Below are positions 22,873 through 34,734 of a DNA stretch of 64,000 nucleotides, in pieces. Position numbers and translations under genes: made by a program. The stretch spans positions 4,215,001 to 4,279,000 of the forward strand of contig NW_024467104.1 of the NCBI RefSeq assembly GCF_017591425.1, written 5' to 3'. Under the pieces are notes generated by a model. It did not search any database, had not been told where the DNA came from, and was given only the letters and a program-made list of their open reading frames with translations. The DNA is from Ochotona curzoniae. Taxonomy: Eukaryota; Chordata; Mammalia; Lagomorpha; Ochotonidae. The stretch's first letter is position 1. Every line of letters begins with the position of its first letter.

Positions 22873-23203
22873 GGGCCCAACACAGTAGCCTAGTGGCTAA
22901 AGTTCTCTCCATGCACACACTGGGATCCCAACAGGGCGCCAGTTTGTGTCCCCACTAACCCATGACTCATCCAGCTCCCTGCTTGTGGCCTGGGAAAGCA
23001 GTGACGGATGGTCCAAAGCCTTGGGACCCTGCACCCATGAGGGAGACCTGGAAAAAGCTCCACGCTCCTGGCTTCAGATCAGCTTAGCTCTGGCTGCTGC
23101 AGACTCTTGGGGCGTGAATCAGGCAGTGGTAGATCTTCCTCCTCTACTCTGTCTCTCCTTCTCTCTGTATATCTTTCCAATAAAAATATTTAAATCTTTT
23201 AAA
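22873..23203 (+). mobile_element. CSINE (cluster member 4)
   Basis: Head gggcccaacacagtagccta, gggatcccaacagggcgcca, ctgcttgtggcctgggaaag, tggcttcagatcagcttagc, and end ccaataaaaatatttaaatc. Confidence 0.9.
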
Positions 23204-23257
23204 AAAACTGGCAAGACTATATATTAAACTGGTATAGCCATAAAAAAGGTGGGGGAG

Positions 23258-23530
23258 GGGCAAGAATTGGTGTTGTGGCAAAACGTCTGAAGCCAGTGCC
23301 GCCAACACTGCCTCCAGTTCTGAGTGCCAGCTCCTGCCCCAATCACCCCACTTGTGATCCGGCCTGCTCCCAGTGAGTGGGGGAAAAGCAGAGCCCTCCA
23401 CCCTCGTGGGGGCCCTAGTGGGTTCCCGGCTCATGCCTTCAGCATGGCCCAGCCACGGCTAGTGCAGCCCCGCTGAGCGCAAACCAGTGGACGATTTCCA
23501 TCACTCTTTCAAATAAAAAAAAAATCTTAA
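23258..23530 (+). mobile_element. CSINE (cluster member 5), old
   Basis: Head ggggcaagaattggtgttgt, diverged middle with tcatgccttcagcatggccc, aaccagtggacgatttccat, and tail ctttcaaataaaaaaaaaat. Confidence 0.78.
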
Positions 23531-23789
23531 AGAGAAAAAAAGCTCCTACATCCAAACTGGTCCAAGGCAGGCTGGCTGGAAATCTGGCCATCCCCTCATA
23601 AGCCCATTTGGGGCGTTACCCAGGGGACCCCAGAAGTTACACACACACGCCATTCGGTGAAGCTGTTCACAAATGGCTAAAACCATGACTCGGAAGGGTG
23701 CATCCCAGCTCACGTGCACACGCAGGGAAAGCCCTCCCTGCTTACACAGTGCAGAAAACTGGGCTACAAAGTTAAATGGCTTCTTTAGC
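23531..23789. other. Intergenic, no feature recognised
   Basis: Short stretch between two SINEs with nothing identifiable. Confidence 0.4.
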
Positions 23790-24084
23790 TTTTTTTTTTT
23801 TTAAAGTAATTATTGAAAAGGCAAATTAGAGAGACACAGCTCTTTCACGTGCTGGTTCACTCCCCATGGCCGCAATGACTGCAGCTGAACTGATCTGACG
23901 CCAGGAGCTTCTTCCAGGCCTCCCACGTGTGTACAGGGCCCCGAGGACTTGGGGTTACCCTCTACTGTTCTCCAAGGCTATAAGCAGGAGCTGGATTGGA
24001 GGAAGAACAGCCAGGACTAGAACCAGCACCCACATGGAATGCCAGCACTGGCAAATTACCGTGTTAAACCATCATGCTGGCTCC
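23790..24084 (-). mobile_element. CSINE, reverse orientation
   Basis: T-tract start, then reversed landmarks gtgctggttcactccccatg, gagcttcttccaggcctccc, aagcaggagctggattggag, gccaggactagaaccagcac and catcatgctggctcc. Confidence 0.88.
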
Positions 24085-24860
24085 ATAAAGTTTCTTTCCT
24101 TCAAGGTTTTCCAGCACTTTGGCTGTTCAACATCCTGACCCAAAGGAAGCCCGGCCCGAGCCCCTGACCATGGAGCACTGACCAGCAAAGCCCAGCACCA
24201 CCCCACAGTACGCCTCACTATGCCTCACCCCACGGCCCCTTCCAGGTCCCTCTCCCAAAACTGTCTTACTGTCTCTAATCTAGAATCCCCGACTCCCACT
24301 TCGTCATACTCTTAGCCCACACCAGCTCCACATCCCCCAGGGACAGTCCTTTCCAGGTGTACTTACAGCTCCTTGGTCAGCACCCAGGAGTCACTCCCAC
24401 CCTGGGCAGAACTTCAGCTACCTGGGACTCCCAGTTCCTCTCTGCACTGTCCACCCCAGCCTCAGAACCTCCCCATTTGTTATCTGTCCACTGTCCTTGG
24501 CAGCCAGGAAATGACGTCATTTTAGTCCAGTCAGCGGGGGACGGTTTCCTAGCACCTACAGCGGAAGAAGCCCACGGACAGGCCTACACCAGCAACGGAA
24601 GCAGCTCATCCTCCTTGCTCCTCCCGCCCCACCCCCCACGCCTTCCCTCTCGGGCCAGGCGAGGGGAAGCCAAGTCCACGAGACAGGCAGCAACACAGCT
24701 GGCCCAAGTCCTGGATCACACGTCCAGGGCTGGTCTTTTGATAAATGGATGATAGGTTTGTGTTTTATGTCTGCAATGCAGTTTAAAAGTATGAGCAGTG
24801 CCAACTCCTGCGTCAACGTGCCCGGAGCCTGCGGCTCCCAGCCCTCACACACACAGGAAG
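24085..24860. other. Intergenic between ZP1 and PRPF19, no feature recognised
   Basis: Repeat-poor sequence immediately downstream of the PRPF19 3' end. No coding evidence on either strand. Confidence 0.4.
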
Positions 24861-24882
24861 GTCATCAGGCTTATTGTCTTTT

Positions 24883-24888
24883 TTTAAT
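24883..24888 (-). terminator. Candidate PRPF19 poly(A) signal (ATTAAA)
   Basis: On the minus strand ATTAAA lies ~385 bases beyond the PRPF19 stop codon, followed by an A-rich run and the weak variant AATAAG near 24870. No canonical AATAAA is closer. If used, the 3' UTR would be ~0.4 kb. Confidence 0.4.
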
Positions 24889-25268
24889 GAAACTAGATCA
24901 CTGCTTACAAAAACCTTCACGGGCCCTCACGCCCACCCCCTCCACAGTTCCCCTGGGTCAGCCTCTCCTGCTCACAGGACTGGAACAGTGCATGAGTGGA
25001 ACAGCCACCCCTCAGAGGCCTTGGGCTCCGACCCCGAGCCTTCGCAAGGGGATAGTTCCTGCTCCCAGGGCCGGTCCAGTAGAGCTTGGAGGATGCACGG
25101 ATGGGGGTGGTCCCTGCCGCGATGGCTCTCAGGCCACCACCCCGACCAGAGTGAAATGATGTGAAAGTCCCACCCCAGGGATGCCCCCTCCCAAAGCAGC
25201 TACCCCCACCCCCACCCTCACTCTACCCCACTATGAGATGAGGCCACTTCCGTCAGAAAGGACATGGC

Positions 25269-28200
25269 CTACAGGCTGTAGAACTTGAGGCTCCTGTCCA
25301 TGCCTGTAGAAGCAATGAACTTGGCGTGGTGTCCGAAGGCCACCCCCGTGGTCAGGCCGCTGTGCTCTGAAGAGAGAAAGGAGAGGCAGCTGTGAGGTTT
25401 CTCCTCCTCAATGTACAACACTGCGCCCGGCTTCCCACCACACTGGCACACAGCAGGCACACCATCACTCAGGGCAGGAGGAGCAAAGACAGGGATGTCA
25501 GCCTCCTCATCTCAAGTTTCTGGGCAGATGCACTTGGGCTCCACCTGCTGGTCTGGATGGTCCAGCCTAGACAGCGGTGAGGCTGGTATTCACCAGCATT
25601 TACAACCACACAGTCCAAGTCCTGAGTCCATTTCCTCAGCCACATGTACTCTAACCTCAGCCAGTGACTGACAGCTGACTCAACAAATCCCCGGCCAGCC
25701 CTGGAGGTTCCTAAGCCAGGGCTTCCCCATTCCCCTCGGCCCGAAAGCCTCAAGACCCCAGGAGCAGGGCCAGCCGCTACCTGTGAAGTGAAGAATCTCC
25801 GTCCACTGTTTGCAGATGTAGATCTGGACGTCTGTGCCCCCCAGGGCCAGGTAGGTACCACTCTGGTCAAAGATAAGGGACTTCACCTGCCAGAGCCGGA
25901 AGGACAGTGGTCACACAGGGCACAAACTGCGGGGCCAGAGGGGAGTGTTTCAAGTGGGGAGGAGCAGCAGCCGAGAGCTGAGGGAGGGACGCACCTCAAA
26001 GTTGTTGTCGAGCTGCAGCGTCTTGAAGTTCTTCAGCTTGCGCAGATCCCAGAGTTTGACCGAAGAGTCATCAGCTGCCGTGGCCAGGTAGTAGCCGTTC
26101 TCGGAGAAGGCAATGCTGGTGATGGGGCCTGAGTGACCAGGGAAATTGGCCACATTGGTGCGCTCCTGCAAGTGGGAGGTGGCAGCAAAACGCATCACAC
26201 AGTGGACCCGACAGGAAGAAAAGAGGGCTCGCCCAGCTTCCACCCGACAAGCCTCCTCTGTCCTCCAGGGAAGGCCAGCCAGCAGAGCACACACATGTAG
26301 CCAGCCTCTCGCCGGCCCTGGACGCCCCAGAACTCGGGGTCAGCAAGTGAAGCAGCCTTTGAGCCACAGGGATGCTCCCCAGCCCTGGGCCTCAGCCAGA
26401 GCCCGCGTGTGGCCTACCTTCAAGTCCCAGATCTTGATCTGAGAGTCCATGGTTCCTGTTCCGAAAATGAGGCCATCAGGGTGGAACTGAGCGCAGGTGA
26501 GAGCTGGGGAGGAGGGAGAGGCAGCTCAGGCTGGCGCACAGCACTAGGGGGAACTGCCCCACGCCTCATCTTCATCTCTGGGCCCGGCAGAGCCAGACCC
26601 CAAGTGGTAATGGTGCTGAAATTTTTCAAATGGACTAAGGAGCACAAGCCTCCATACAACGTAAGAAGAAATGATAAAGAGCGAACACAGGCTCGGCGGC
26701 CCCGAGGCAACTTACAGCAGCCGGAGGTCTCGTCCGTGACCTTGGTGAGCACACGGCCCGTCTGGATGTCAGAGAAGGCCCAGTACTGAAACAGGACAAC
26801 AGGCCCAGTGAGAAAGTGGGGCCCCAGCAAGACCAGCTCCCAGGCAGAGCGGCCATCCTCCTCCTCCTTCCCCATGGCCGGGCTCACACCTGGTCGTCTG
26901 AAGAGCTCAAGAGGTAGTCCCCGGTGGCATGGAGGCTGAGGCCTGTCACAGCGCTCTCATGCGCCCGTACAACCTGGACGCAAGAGGCATTCGGAACTGA
27001 CCAAATCCTGATAGTGGCATCTGGAGAGGCGGAAAACACCAGATCCTAAAAGGAAAAGCAAAGAGACCAAAGATCAGCAACGAGGACAAAGGCGAGATGA
27101 CAATCTCACAAAAGGAGACAGAGCGACCATGGATACCTGCTTGTCAATCCCGTCTAGCCTGGAACCATTTACCCACCCAATGATACCTGAGAGAACCAAC
27201 CACAAACACTGTTAAAATGGCCAAAGGAGGGGCCGGTGTTGGGGTGTGGTAGGTTAAGCTTCTGCTTGCAACGCACAAACCACCATCCACCATTCCACCA
27301 TCCGATATGGATGCTGGTTTGATTTCTGCCTGCTGCACCTCCCAATCTAGCTTCCTAACGCACCTGAGCAAGCAGTGGCCTAAGGGCTTGGGACCCTACA
27401 CCCACATGGGAGATTGGATGAAGCTACTGGCTCCAGCCTGGCCCACCCTGTCAGTGACTGGCGTAAATGAGGGACTAGACTTTTCAAAATCTACCTTGAA
27501 TTGAAGGAGCCAGCGGCAGCTAGCTGCTTGCCACTGAACTGCATGAAGCAGACCCAACACTGCTGAGGTGTAACTCACGCCCGGAGGTCTCTCCCTGAGG
27601 GGCTTCAGGGGCAAGTGAGTCTCCCAAAGACCCAGGATGGGAAAGCACTCACACAGCAGCCTTACCCAGGCCTTAAAAGCCGGCAGCTGAAGACAACTGC
27701 CCTTCCTCCTAACACCAAGGAAAGAGAAAAACAGTGCTTTGGAGTGCTCTGAAAATCTACATGCATGCCATGGAAAATCCAGTATTACTCCTGAGGTCCA
27801 AGGAAAAGGCTGACTCTCCAACTACCCTTCCTTTCTTCCTCTAGGTTCCACAACATAGCTCTAGGAGGACCCAAGTGAAGGGCAGTGCCCAGGACATCCC
27901 TCTCCAGTCGGCGTTCTCAGCCCCACCTTACAAGGTGATGGGGAAAGATTTGTTCCAGGACCCCAAACCACTGAAATAGGGCAGAGAGAGGGTCACGGGT
28001 GACCAGGAGGAACCTCCATACCTGGGAAGGGTGGAATACCACACTGGTGACCTTCTTGGTGTGGCCTTTGAGGGTGGCCAGGATTTGCTCAGAGCTCTTG
28101 TCAAAGACGACGACATTTTTATCCGCTCCACCTGAGGAAAACCCAAACAAGATCCAAAAGGAAAAAAAAAAAGGTACAGTGTCAGGTCCCCAGGGTTCCC

Positions 28201-31200
28201 CACGCACCTTCCCTCTGCTCCCCAAGCCGAGCCCCACTGCGCAGGCTCCGACTCTTACCAGTGAGGATCTTGTTGGTGTCTGAGGGGCAGAGATCCAAGG
28301 CGAGGATCCCAGGAATGCTAGCACTGTGCAAGCCCTGTGCAGAGAGAGCCACACCAAATCCAGCTGCCCTCCCCTCACTGCCCACAAGTGACTGCTTGCT
28401 TTCTGCCTCACTGTCGCTACCGGGAAACCCAGAGGTGGGCAGGGAGAGCAGGTCTGCCAACTGCACAGCCCAGGCCCGGGGCACCCCCACGGGACTGCCC
28501 TGGAAGGAAGGGGGCCCCAGCCACTTACCACATGGGATGCCACCTGCCGGTATTTGCTGAGCTCTTCTGGCTTCACCAGCTCCTCAGGCACAGTCTTCCC
28601 TCTCTGAGCAAATGAACATAAGCCAAGATTCAGTCACCCAGTGCGCCTGAGGTGTCAGAAGCCTCACCCCAGGAAACAACCCCTGCTGGCTCTAGGACAG
28701 GACTCACCTTCTTACGCTCCGTGGTCAGCACAGTGGCCTTGTCTTGAAGCTGGGGGAGAAAGGAGAACTCAGTGTGAGGCAAATCAGCTTGCCAGGATGC
28801 TGGCATGCCTGTGGGAGCTTTCACAAGCATCACGGGGAACTGGTGCCCCAGGAGACTCCTGCTCCTGCACCTCATTAGGGTGCCGGTTCAAGCTCCGGCT
28901 GCTCAGAGGCACGGTGGTAAGCTGAGCCACTCAGGAATACACCAGCAAGCCTCACAAAGGAGAATTCCCTAAGTAAACAGGGCCCTGGACACGCGCCACG
29001 AGCCTCACTCTGCTTCACAGGAGCCAGATCTTTTGAACCCAACTCTCCGATTCTTCATCTGTCAAACAAATGTAACTCCTATCCTGTCTCGCTCACAGGA
29101 AAAAACAAAACAATGAATTTATAACAAGAGCTCAAAGTTGTACATTTCAATAAACACATTCCTTAAATCCCCGTTAGGTCTGGGAAGGTGCTTTGACTCT
29201 CATTTTAAAGGAGGGCGTGACGTGGTATCCTAGTGGATAAAGCCCTCGCCTTGAAGGCCCCAGGATCCCATATGGGCGCCAGTTCTAATGCTGGTAGCCC
29301 CACTCCCATCCAGCTCCCTGTCTGTGGCCTGGGAAAGTAACAGAGGATGCCCCAAGCCTTGGGACTCTGCATCCATGTGGGAGACCCAGAAGAGCTCCTG
29401 GCTCCTGGCTTAGGGTCAGCGCAGAGCCAGCGGTTGTGACCTCTTAGGGAGTGAATCAGCAGACGAAAGATCTTGCTCTCTGTGTCTCCTCCTCTCTGTG
29501 TATCTGACTTTACAATTTAAGAAAATAAATAAATAAATATAAAGGCAAGGGGGCATTGTGGCATAGCGTTTCAAGCCTCCGCCTGTGATGCTGACACTCC
29601 CATGGGTAAATTCGAGTCCTGGCTGCTTTACTCCCTGATCCAGCTCCCTGTTCATGTGCCTGGAAAAGAGTGGGATATGGCAGATGCCTGGGCCCCTGCA
29701 CCTACATGGGAGACTGGCAAGACATGGTTCCCAGCTGTGGCCTGGCCCAGGCCCGATTATAGCGGCAATCTGGGGAGTAAAACAGCAGATGAGAGCCAGG
29801 CATGACGGCCCTATAGCTAAACCTCGCCTTGCCCGTTCCAAGATGCCTCATGAGCACTGGTTTGTGTCCCGGTTGCGCCACTCCCATCCAGCTCCCGGCT
29901 TGTGGCCTGGGAAAGCAGTAGAGGTCGGCCTAAAGCCTTGGGACCCTGTGCCCACATGAGAGACTTGGAAGAAATTCCTGGCTCTTGCCTACAGATCAGC
30001 TCAGATCTTTCTCTTTCTCTCCTAGTCTTACTAGTCCTTTCGGATTAAAAAAATCTTTACAGAAACAGCAGACGAAGGATTTTCTTTCTTTCCTTTCTTC
30101 TCTCTGTATTTCTGCCTTTCAAATAAACATTTTATACATTTAAAAAATAACAACAGCAAAACTGAAACACAGGCCCTGGCAGTTCCAGAATTTATGCCAT
30201 GTACAACTCCAGAGTCCCAGACAAAGGGAATTTCATCCACACTGGATTCAAGGTGTGAGAGGTGACAGCCAGTAGCATTCCCGCCAACATCTTACCTTCT
30301 GGATAATCTCCGGGGTCATGCCCACCAGCTCACCCAAATCCATGGGCTCGCCTGCACCCTGGAAAGAAAAAGGCGGTGTAAGAGCAGAGAATGGCAGCAA
30401 CATCTAGCTGGAGAGCTGGGCAGGCAGCCACTGCACACAGGGATGGCTGGCAAGCAGCAGGGACACTCACCACCACACTTGGCTGCGAGCTCGGCACAGC
30501 CTGGGGTACGATGAGACCAGCCTGCGGCTTCAGGGTAGCCAGAGCTGAGGGAAAAGGTCACGTTAGCAAAGGGCTGTAACAAAGCAGGGCTGCCGTGAGC
30601 AGGGGAACTGGCAGAGACCGTACCTTCTCGGGCAGCAGTGACTTCCTTGGTGAGGCGGGCAATGACACGGCAGGCGGCATCGTGCTGGTACAGCGCGTGG
30701 GACAGCTCCTGGCGGGTGGTCTGCAGCTGCTGGCGCAGGGTGAAGCTGTGCAGCATGACCGCATCCTGGGAGAGGGAAGCACACGGTGAGGGCCAGGAGG
30801 GGGACCCAGCGCGGCCAGAGAGACGGCCTCTGTGAAAGGATGCCGTCTCCTAGCCTGCTCCCCAGACCAACACCTGCAACGCGAACAACATGGCAGTGGC
30901 CCTGAATGTGCTGGCAGCTCTCCTGAGCTCCCACCCTCACCAAACACGGGCACACACAGCAGTGGGAGCCGGTTCTCACCCTTCTGGCAAAGCATGGATA
31001 TCACATCGCGGCCCCTCTAAAAGGGGCAATGTTGCGTCTATGGATGGACCACACTCCCGAGACAAGGACCACTCGCTCCTATTTACTGAGAGCCTGCTAG
31101 GTCCTGCACACTGCAGAGGAAAACTGGCCCTGATGTCACCAGGCTGGACCCCAGAGGCAAGGACGACTCCATGCAGAAGGAGCACTACTCGGTCACTCTG

Positions 31201-33156
31201 CTCATGAGCAGGGGGATCCAGAGCAGTGTGATGTCACAGCCAGGCTCCTCCTGCGCCCCCCCCCCCCCCCCCCCCCCCCCCGGGACCACGCAGGGACACG
31301 CTCTTCTCCGAGCAGGAAAGACTTTAGCTTTCTCCCAGACACTCACCCACTCGTCCTGCAAGGCTTTCAGGATGGCCGGGATGCTGGTGGCTGAGGGAGG
31401 CTTGGGCCGGATCGGGTGAGCAACTGCCAAGATAGGTCAGTCAGGTGTGCAAATCTGCCACTCAGGTCCCCGCCGCCCCGCCCCCTCCGATCCTGAGCCA
31501 GGAGGCCCCATGCGAGGCCGAGCAGCAGGCACCTTTGATGTCGATGAGCTGCTCCTCAGAGAGAGGCTGGTTGTTGATAGGATCTGTACCATTCTCAGCA
31601 ATGTACTTCTCTATGAGCCGCCGTTCATAGACGTGATTAGACACGGGGGACACGCACGGGTGCTCCGGCACCTCGTTGGAGACTGCGGAGACAGGCAGGC
31701 AGGGGGCTTTGGGGGAGAGGCAATCCTGGGCCGAGAGCATCCCTGCTCCTCACAGTCAACTACCAGGACGCACGTGACACCAAGCCAGTTTGGGGTGAGC
31801 CCCTGAAACTTCTCCAGCTACACCCCAGCTTCCCCATCAGTCTCCCAAGTCTGACGGACACCAAATAACTCCCACACAGCTGCTGTAGCTCAGCCTGTAA
31901 GCCCAGCGGAGAGCTGCGCTCAGTCACCCTCCACGCCATGCCAAGTCACTCATGTCTGTGCCACCCACCCGTCTACAGCCCTAACTGCATCAGAACACAA
32001 AGGGATTACACAGTTCGCAAAGTGTTCACTGCGGGCCAGGCAGTTCTAAGCCCCTCACACAACCAGCCCGCCCCCCCATCACAGACATCAGTGCACTGAG
32101 GCAGGCGGGGGGAAGGAGGTCTGGGGGAAACACTGTGCACGAACCACGCACGCAGGGCCTCAGGAGCAGGCTGACAGGCAAGGGCTCCTGGCCTCATCCC
32201 TCCCAAACGAGGCAGCAACAGCACCAGCTCATCTACCCAAACACATTCCCAAAGCACTGGAAAGCTCCAGAACATGTCCTCCGGAATCCCCATCAGACCG
32301 GCTCAGGCCAGGGGCCGGTGTGAGTCTAGAGGCCGAGACACTCCATGTCCTGAAAGCGGCTCTGTGACAGCCTGCACTGTCACTGCCCTTCCTTCATCAC
32401 ACGCTTGTGCGGGTTCTTCTGCAACCTGTGCACCCCTCGCGGGTGCGCAGTGGGATTCCTGCCGCACCCGGCTCTGTGCCCGCGCCTGTCGGCTGCCAGC
32501 GAGTCTCACCGACTGCATTGCTGGCCCCTCGGCTACCAGAAGACCATGCTGACCCAGACACGGGGGCCTGGCGGGACTGAGAGCCAAGGAGCCATCACCG
32601 CAAGCTGTAATTGCTCCAGTGGGCGGGAGTCCCTGGTCGGCTCCCTTCCCTTCTCTTTGAGTTAATGCGGGTGAATGCTGAGAAGGAAAGCGTGCCAACA
32701 GAGAGAGGAAGGGAGACCGGGTGACCTAGGTGCTCAGAGGGGGGAGGGACACCTGCCGGCCATAATAAAACACCCGGAAGTGCTGGGAGCACCCAGCTCC
32801 ATCACCCAGCCCTGGCGGGTTACTAACTGTGCCCCTTGCCGAGCATCAGGTGTAATAAACCCCGGATCTTTTCCTTCTCCCGGAGGGAATGCCACCATGG
32901 GATTACGGCAGCCCGTGCACGGAGGGCTTTCCAACAGGCGTGCTGTCCCGTATCGGTCACGGCGCGCGGCAGGCAGCCCACTCGCGGGGACACCCTTGGC
33001 CAGCCGGGCCAGCCTGCGGCACGAGGCCTCTCCCCCACCACGCCGGCCGCAAGCTCTCCCGGCTGCCCGGCCCGAGGCGCCCCGGCGACTGCCCCGCGGA
33101 GGCCGCCACACCGGCCTGCGCACGAGCGCGCACTCACTGGAGCAGATGAGGGACAT
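25269..33156 (-). CDS. PRPF19: Pre-mRNA-processing factor 19 (PRPF19), complete, 16 coding exons
   Basis: U-box E3 ubiquitin ligase, core of the Prp19/CDC5L complex needed for spliceosome activation; it also acts in the DNA damage response. Nuclear. Coding exons from 5' to 3': 33156-33138, 31682-31533, 31423-31347, 30765-30624, 30544-30471, 30358-30296, 28749-28708, 28603-28529, 28334-28259, 28131-28022, 27045-26890, 26785-26716, 26503-26418, 26165-25995, 25886-25781, 25366-25269 (1515 nt, 504 aa, equal to the human length). U-box at the N-terminus (~1-70, [19 protein letters not shown]), Prp19 tetramerisation coiled coil (~66-140), linker, then a seven-bladed WD40 propeller (~220-504) with typical repeat ends such as IKIWDL and VKLWDLRKL. 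It matches the mammalian protein almost residue for residue, as expected for a splicing core factor. ATG context gccATGt is good. The transcript starts in a CpG island. Confidence 0.98.
27228..27480 (+). mobile_element. CSINE in PRPF19 intron 10
   Basis: Head aggggccggtgttggggtgt, ccgatatggatgctggtttg, caatctagcttcctaacgca, cccacatgggagattgga and tccagcctggcccaccct. It is inserted antisense to PRPF19. Confidence 0.8.
28870..28940 (+). mobile_element. Possible short CSINE fragment in PRPF19 intron 6
   Basis: Only the tgccggttcaagctccggct box is recognisable, without head or tail. It could be chance similarity. Confidence 0.3.
29210..29540 (+). mobile_element. CSINE in PRPF19 intron 6
   Basis: gacgtggtatcctagtggat head, cccatatgggcgccagttct, atccagctccctgtctgtgg, ggctcctggcttagggtcag, gtgaatcagcagacgaaaga and the (AAAT)n end near 29520-29540. 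Confidence 0.9.
29547..30145 (+). mobile_element. CSINE interrupted by a second CSINE (PRPF19 intron 6)
   Basis: The 5' part is 29547-29796 (ggggcattgtggcatagcgt to gaaaacagcagatga-like end). The 3' tail resumes at ~30062 (gaaggattttctttctttcc, tttcaaataaac). The interrupting element occupies 29797-30061. Confidence 0.8.
29797..30061 (+). mobile_element. CSINE inserted into an older CSINE tail
   Basis: Head aggcatgacggccctatagc, ctggtttgtgtcccggttgc, gcctgggaaagcagtagagg, tgcctacagatcagctcaga and end ggattaaaaaaatcttt. It is bordered by similar sequences aaacagcagatga (ends 29791) and aaacagcagacga (from 30062), consistent with a slightly decayed target duplication. Confidence 0.8.
31256..31281 (-). 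repeat. Poly(C)26 / poly(G) tract in PRPF19 intron 3
   Basis: A run of 26 consecutive C on the plus strand, so the PRPF19 pre-mRNA carries a G-run. The length is unreliable in any assembly because such runs slip during sequencing. Confidence 0.85.
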
Positions 33157-33490
33157 GGCGCCGACGCAGCGCTCCGCGCCGGCTCTTCACGGGCCTCGGC
33201 GGCCTCCGCACGCCCCACGGGCCCCAGACAGCCACCCCGCGGAGCGATGCCCGCGCCCCGCGTGCCGTTTCACGTGCGAAGGTGGCCGCTCGCGCGCCCG
33301 AGTCTGCAGCACCTAACGGAAACTGCCCTCTCCCGGCGTGCCACGGGACAGGAAAGAGCCCGCCCCGGAAACATCGGCTCTTTCCGGATCCACTCGGCTC
33401 TGTCCGAGAAGCATTCCTGGGAGGGGGCGGGTCGCAGGGAGGCCAGCCGAAACTACACTTCCCATACTGCACCTGGAATGTGGCGGGCTA
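32890..33490 (-). promoter_or_regulatory. CpG-island promoter of PRPF19
   Basis: Dense CpG around and upstream of the PRPF19 ATG (33156), with an E-box CACGTG near 33270 and an ACTACACTTCCC element at 33452-33463, no TATA box. This is typical of a broadly expressed housekeeping gene. The transcription start is probably between ~33160 and ~33300, but cannot be fixed from sequence. Confidence 0.8.
33452..33463 (+). promoter_or_regulatory. ZNF143/SBS2-type element ACTACACTTCCC
   Basis: Matches the core of the ZNF143 promoter motif (ACTACAATTCCC) at 11 of 12 positions, ~300 bases upstream of the PRPF19 start codon. A partner element is in the TMEM109 promoter at 40859-40870. Confidence 0.6.
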
Positions 33491-33929
33491 GCCGTTCGGC
33501 AGCATCATCAGTATTTGACAGTCACGCTGCCCCGACCCATAGGAATGCAGTCTTTGCTAGAATCCAGATCCACGTAATTCCGAGGCAGGTGTTTTTCGGC
33601 TACCCTGAGACAACGAGAAAGAGAGAGAGAGAGACCGTGCCCGCAATCTCTGGAAGACAGCACAGGTTGTTGCAGATAGCTGCAGTAACACTGGCGGAGA
33701 AATCGCTCTGCTCCTCCTCCCGCTACCAGTGTGCTCTGTGATCTTAGATAAGTTATGGGCTTCACTGCCCCTGTGTACTCCTGGTGCCTTGCAGCTCGGA
33801 GAGTGTACGATTCCTCGCAGGAATCAAGCTTATTCTCAGGAATCATGCGGGACACCAGACAAAACAGCAAAATGGCAGGTGTGGTCGGTGAAGGGTTCTG
33901 CGCTGAGCTTTGACAGGTGGGCACTGTTA
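33491..33929. other. Intergenic flank of the PRPF19 promoter
   Basis: Contains a short (GA)n purine stretch near 33610-33633. No gene recognised. Confidence 0.4.
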
Positions 33930-34225
33930 CAACTGCCTCAACTGACTAATCGTCCACCAGCATCCCATATGGATCCTAGTTCTAATCCCGGCTACTCCAC
34001 TTCTCATCCAACTCCCTGCTTGTGGCGTGGGAAAGCAGTGGCGGACGGCCCAAAGCCTTGGAACCCTGCACCCGTGTGGGAGACCCGGAAGAAGCTCCTG
34101 TCTTGGTATCAGCTCAGCTCCAGCTGTTGTGCCCCTTTGATGAGTGAATGAGCCAGTGGATTGAAGATCTTTCTGTGTCTCCTTCTCTTTGTAAACCTGC
34201 GTTTCTAATAACATAATAAATGAAG
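33930..34225 (+). mobile_element. CSINE
   Basis: Head decayed (actgactaatcgtccaccag), then cccatatggatcctagttct, ctccctgcttgtggcgtggg, gacccggaagaagctcctgt and end gcgtttctaataacataata. Confidence 0.88.
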
Positions 34226-34435
34226 ATAAAAAGGTATTCTTGGAGGAGCAACTGTGTAAACAGGCTTGAGGAGAGGCATGAAGCTACGGGCAAAAAGTAC
34301 TGTGGCAGAGGGACCAAGAGTGTGGCTCTACTGTGAGGGAACGTCAGCTCCACCCAGCTGGCTCACAATATGAGCTCCTCTTGGCTTTGGTTTCTTCACC
34401 TCTTAATAGAAGGAGTGACAACAAGGGTATGCTTA

Positions 34436-34692
34436 TTGTTAAAGACTCGTTTATTTTCATTGGAAAGGCAGAGTTGTACAGAGACAAAAGCGAGATCTTT
34501 CATCTGCTGGCTCACTCCCCAGATGGTTGCAACAGCTGGAATTGGGCTGGTCCGAAGCTTCTTCCAGCTCTTCCATGTGGGTTCAGGGATCCACAAGCTA
34601 TAAGCAGGGAGCTGAATGGGAAGTGGAGCAGGTGGAACTCAACCGGTGCCTGTAAAAGGATGCTGGCACCTGCCACTTCCAAAGGCTTAGCC
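34436..34692 (-). mobile_element. CSINE, reverse orientation
   Basis: Starts ttgttaaagactcgtttatt, then reversed landmarks tctgctggctcactccccag, aagcagggagctgaatggga, gtggagcaggtggaactcaa and gatgctggcacctgcc. Confidence 0.88.
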
Positions 34693-34734
34693 TGCTACTT
34701 CCTCCCCCTCTTTTTTTTTAATAATAGATTTTTA

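Noticed and set aside
32836..33741. 301-codon plus-strand frame antisense to the PRPF19 promoter
   Set aside because: CpG-island artefact, low-complexity Arg/Pro/Ala composition, overlapping other long frames on both strands.
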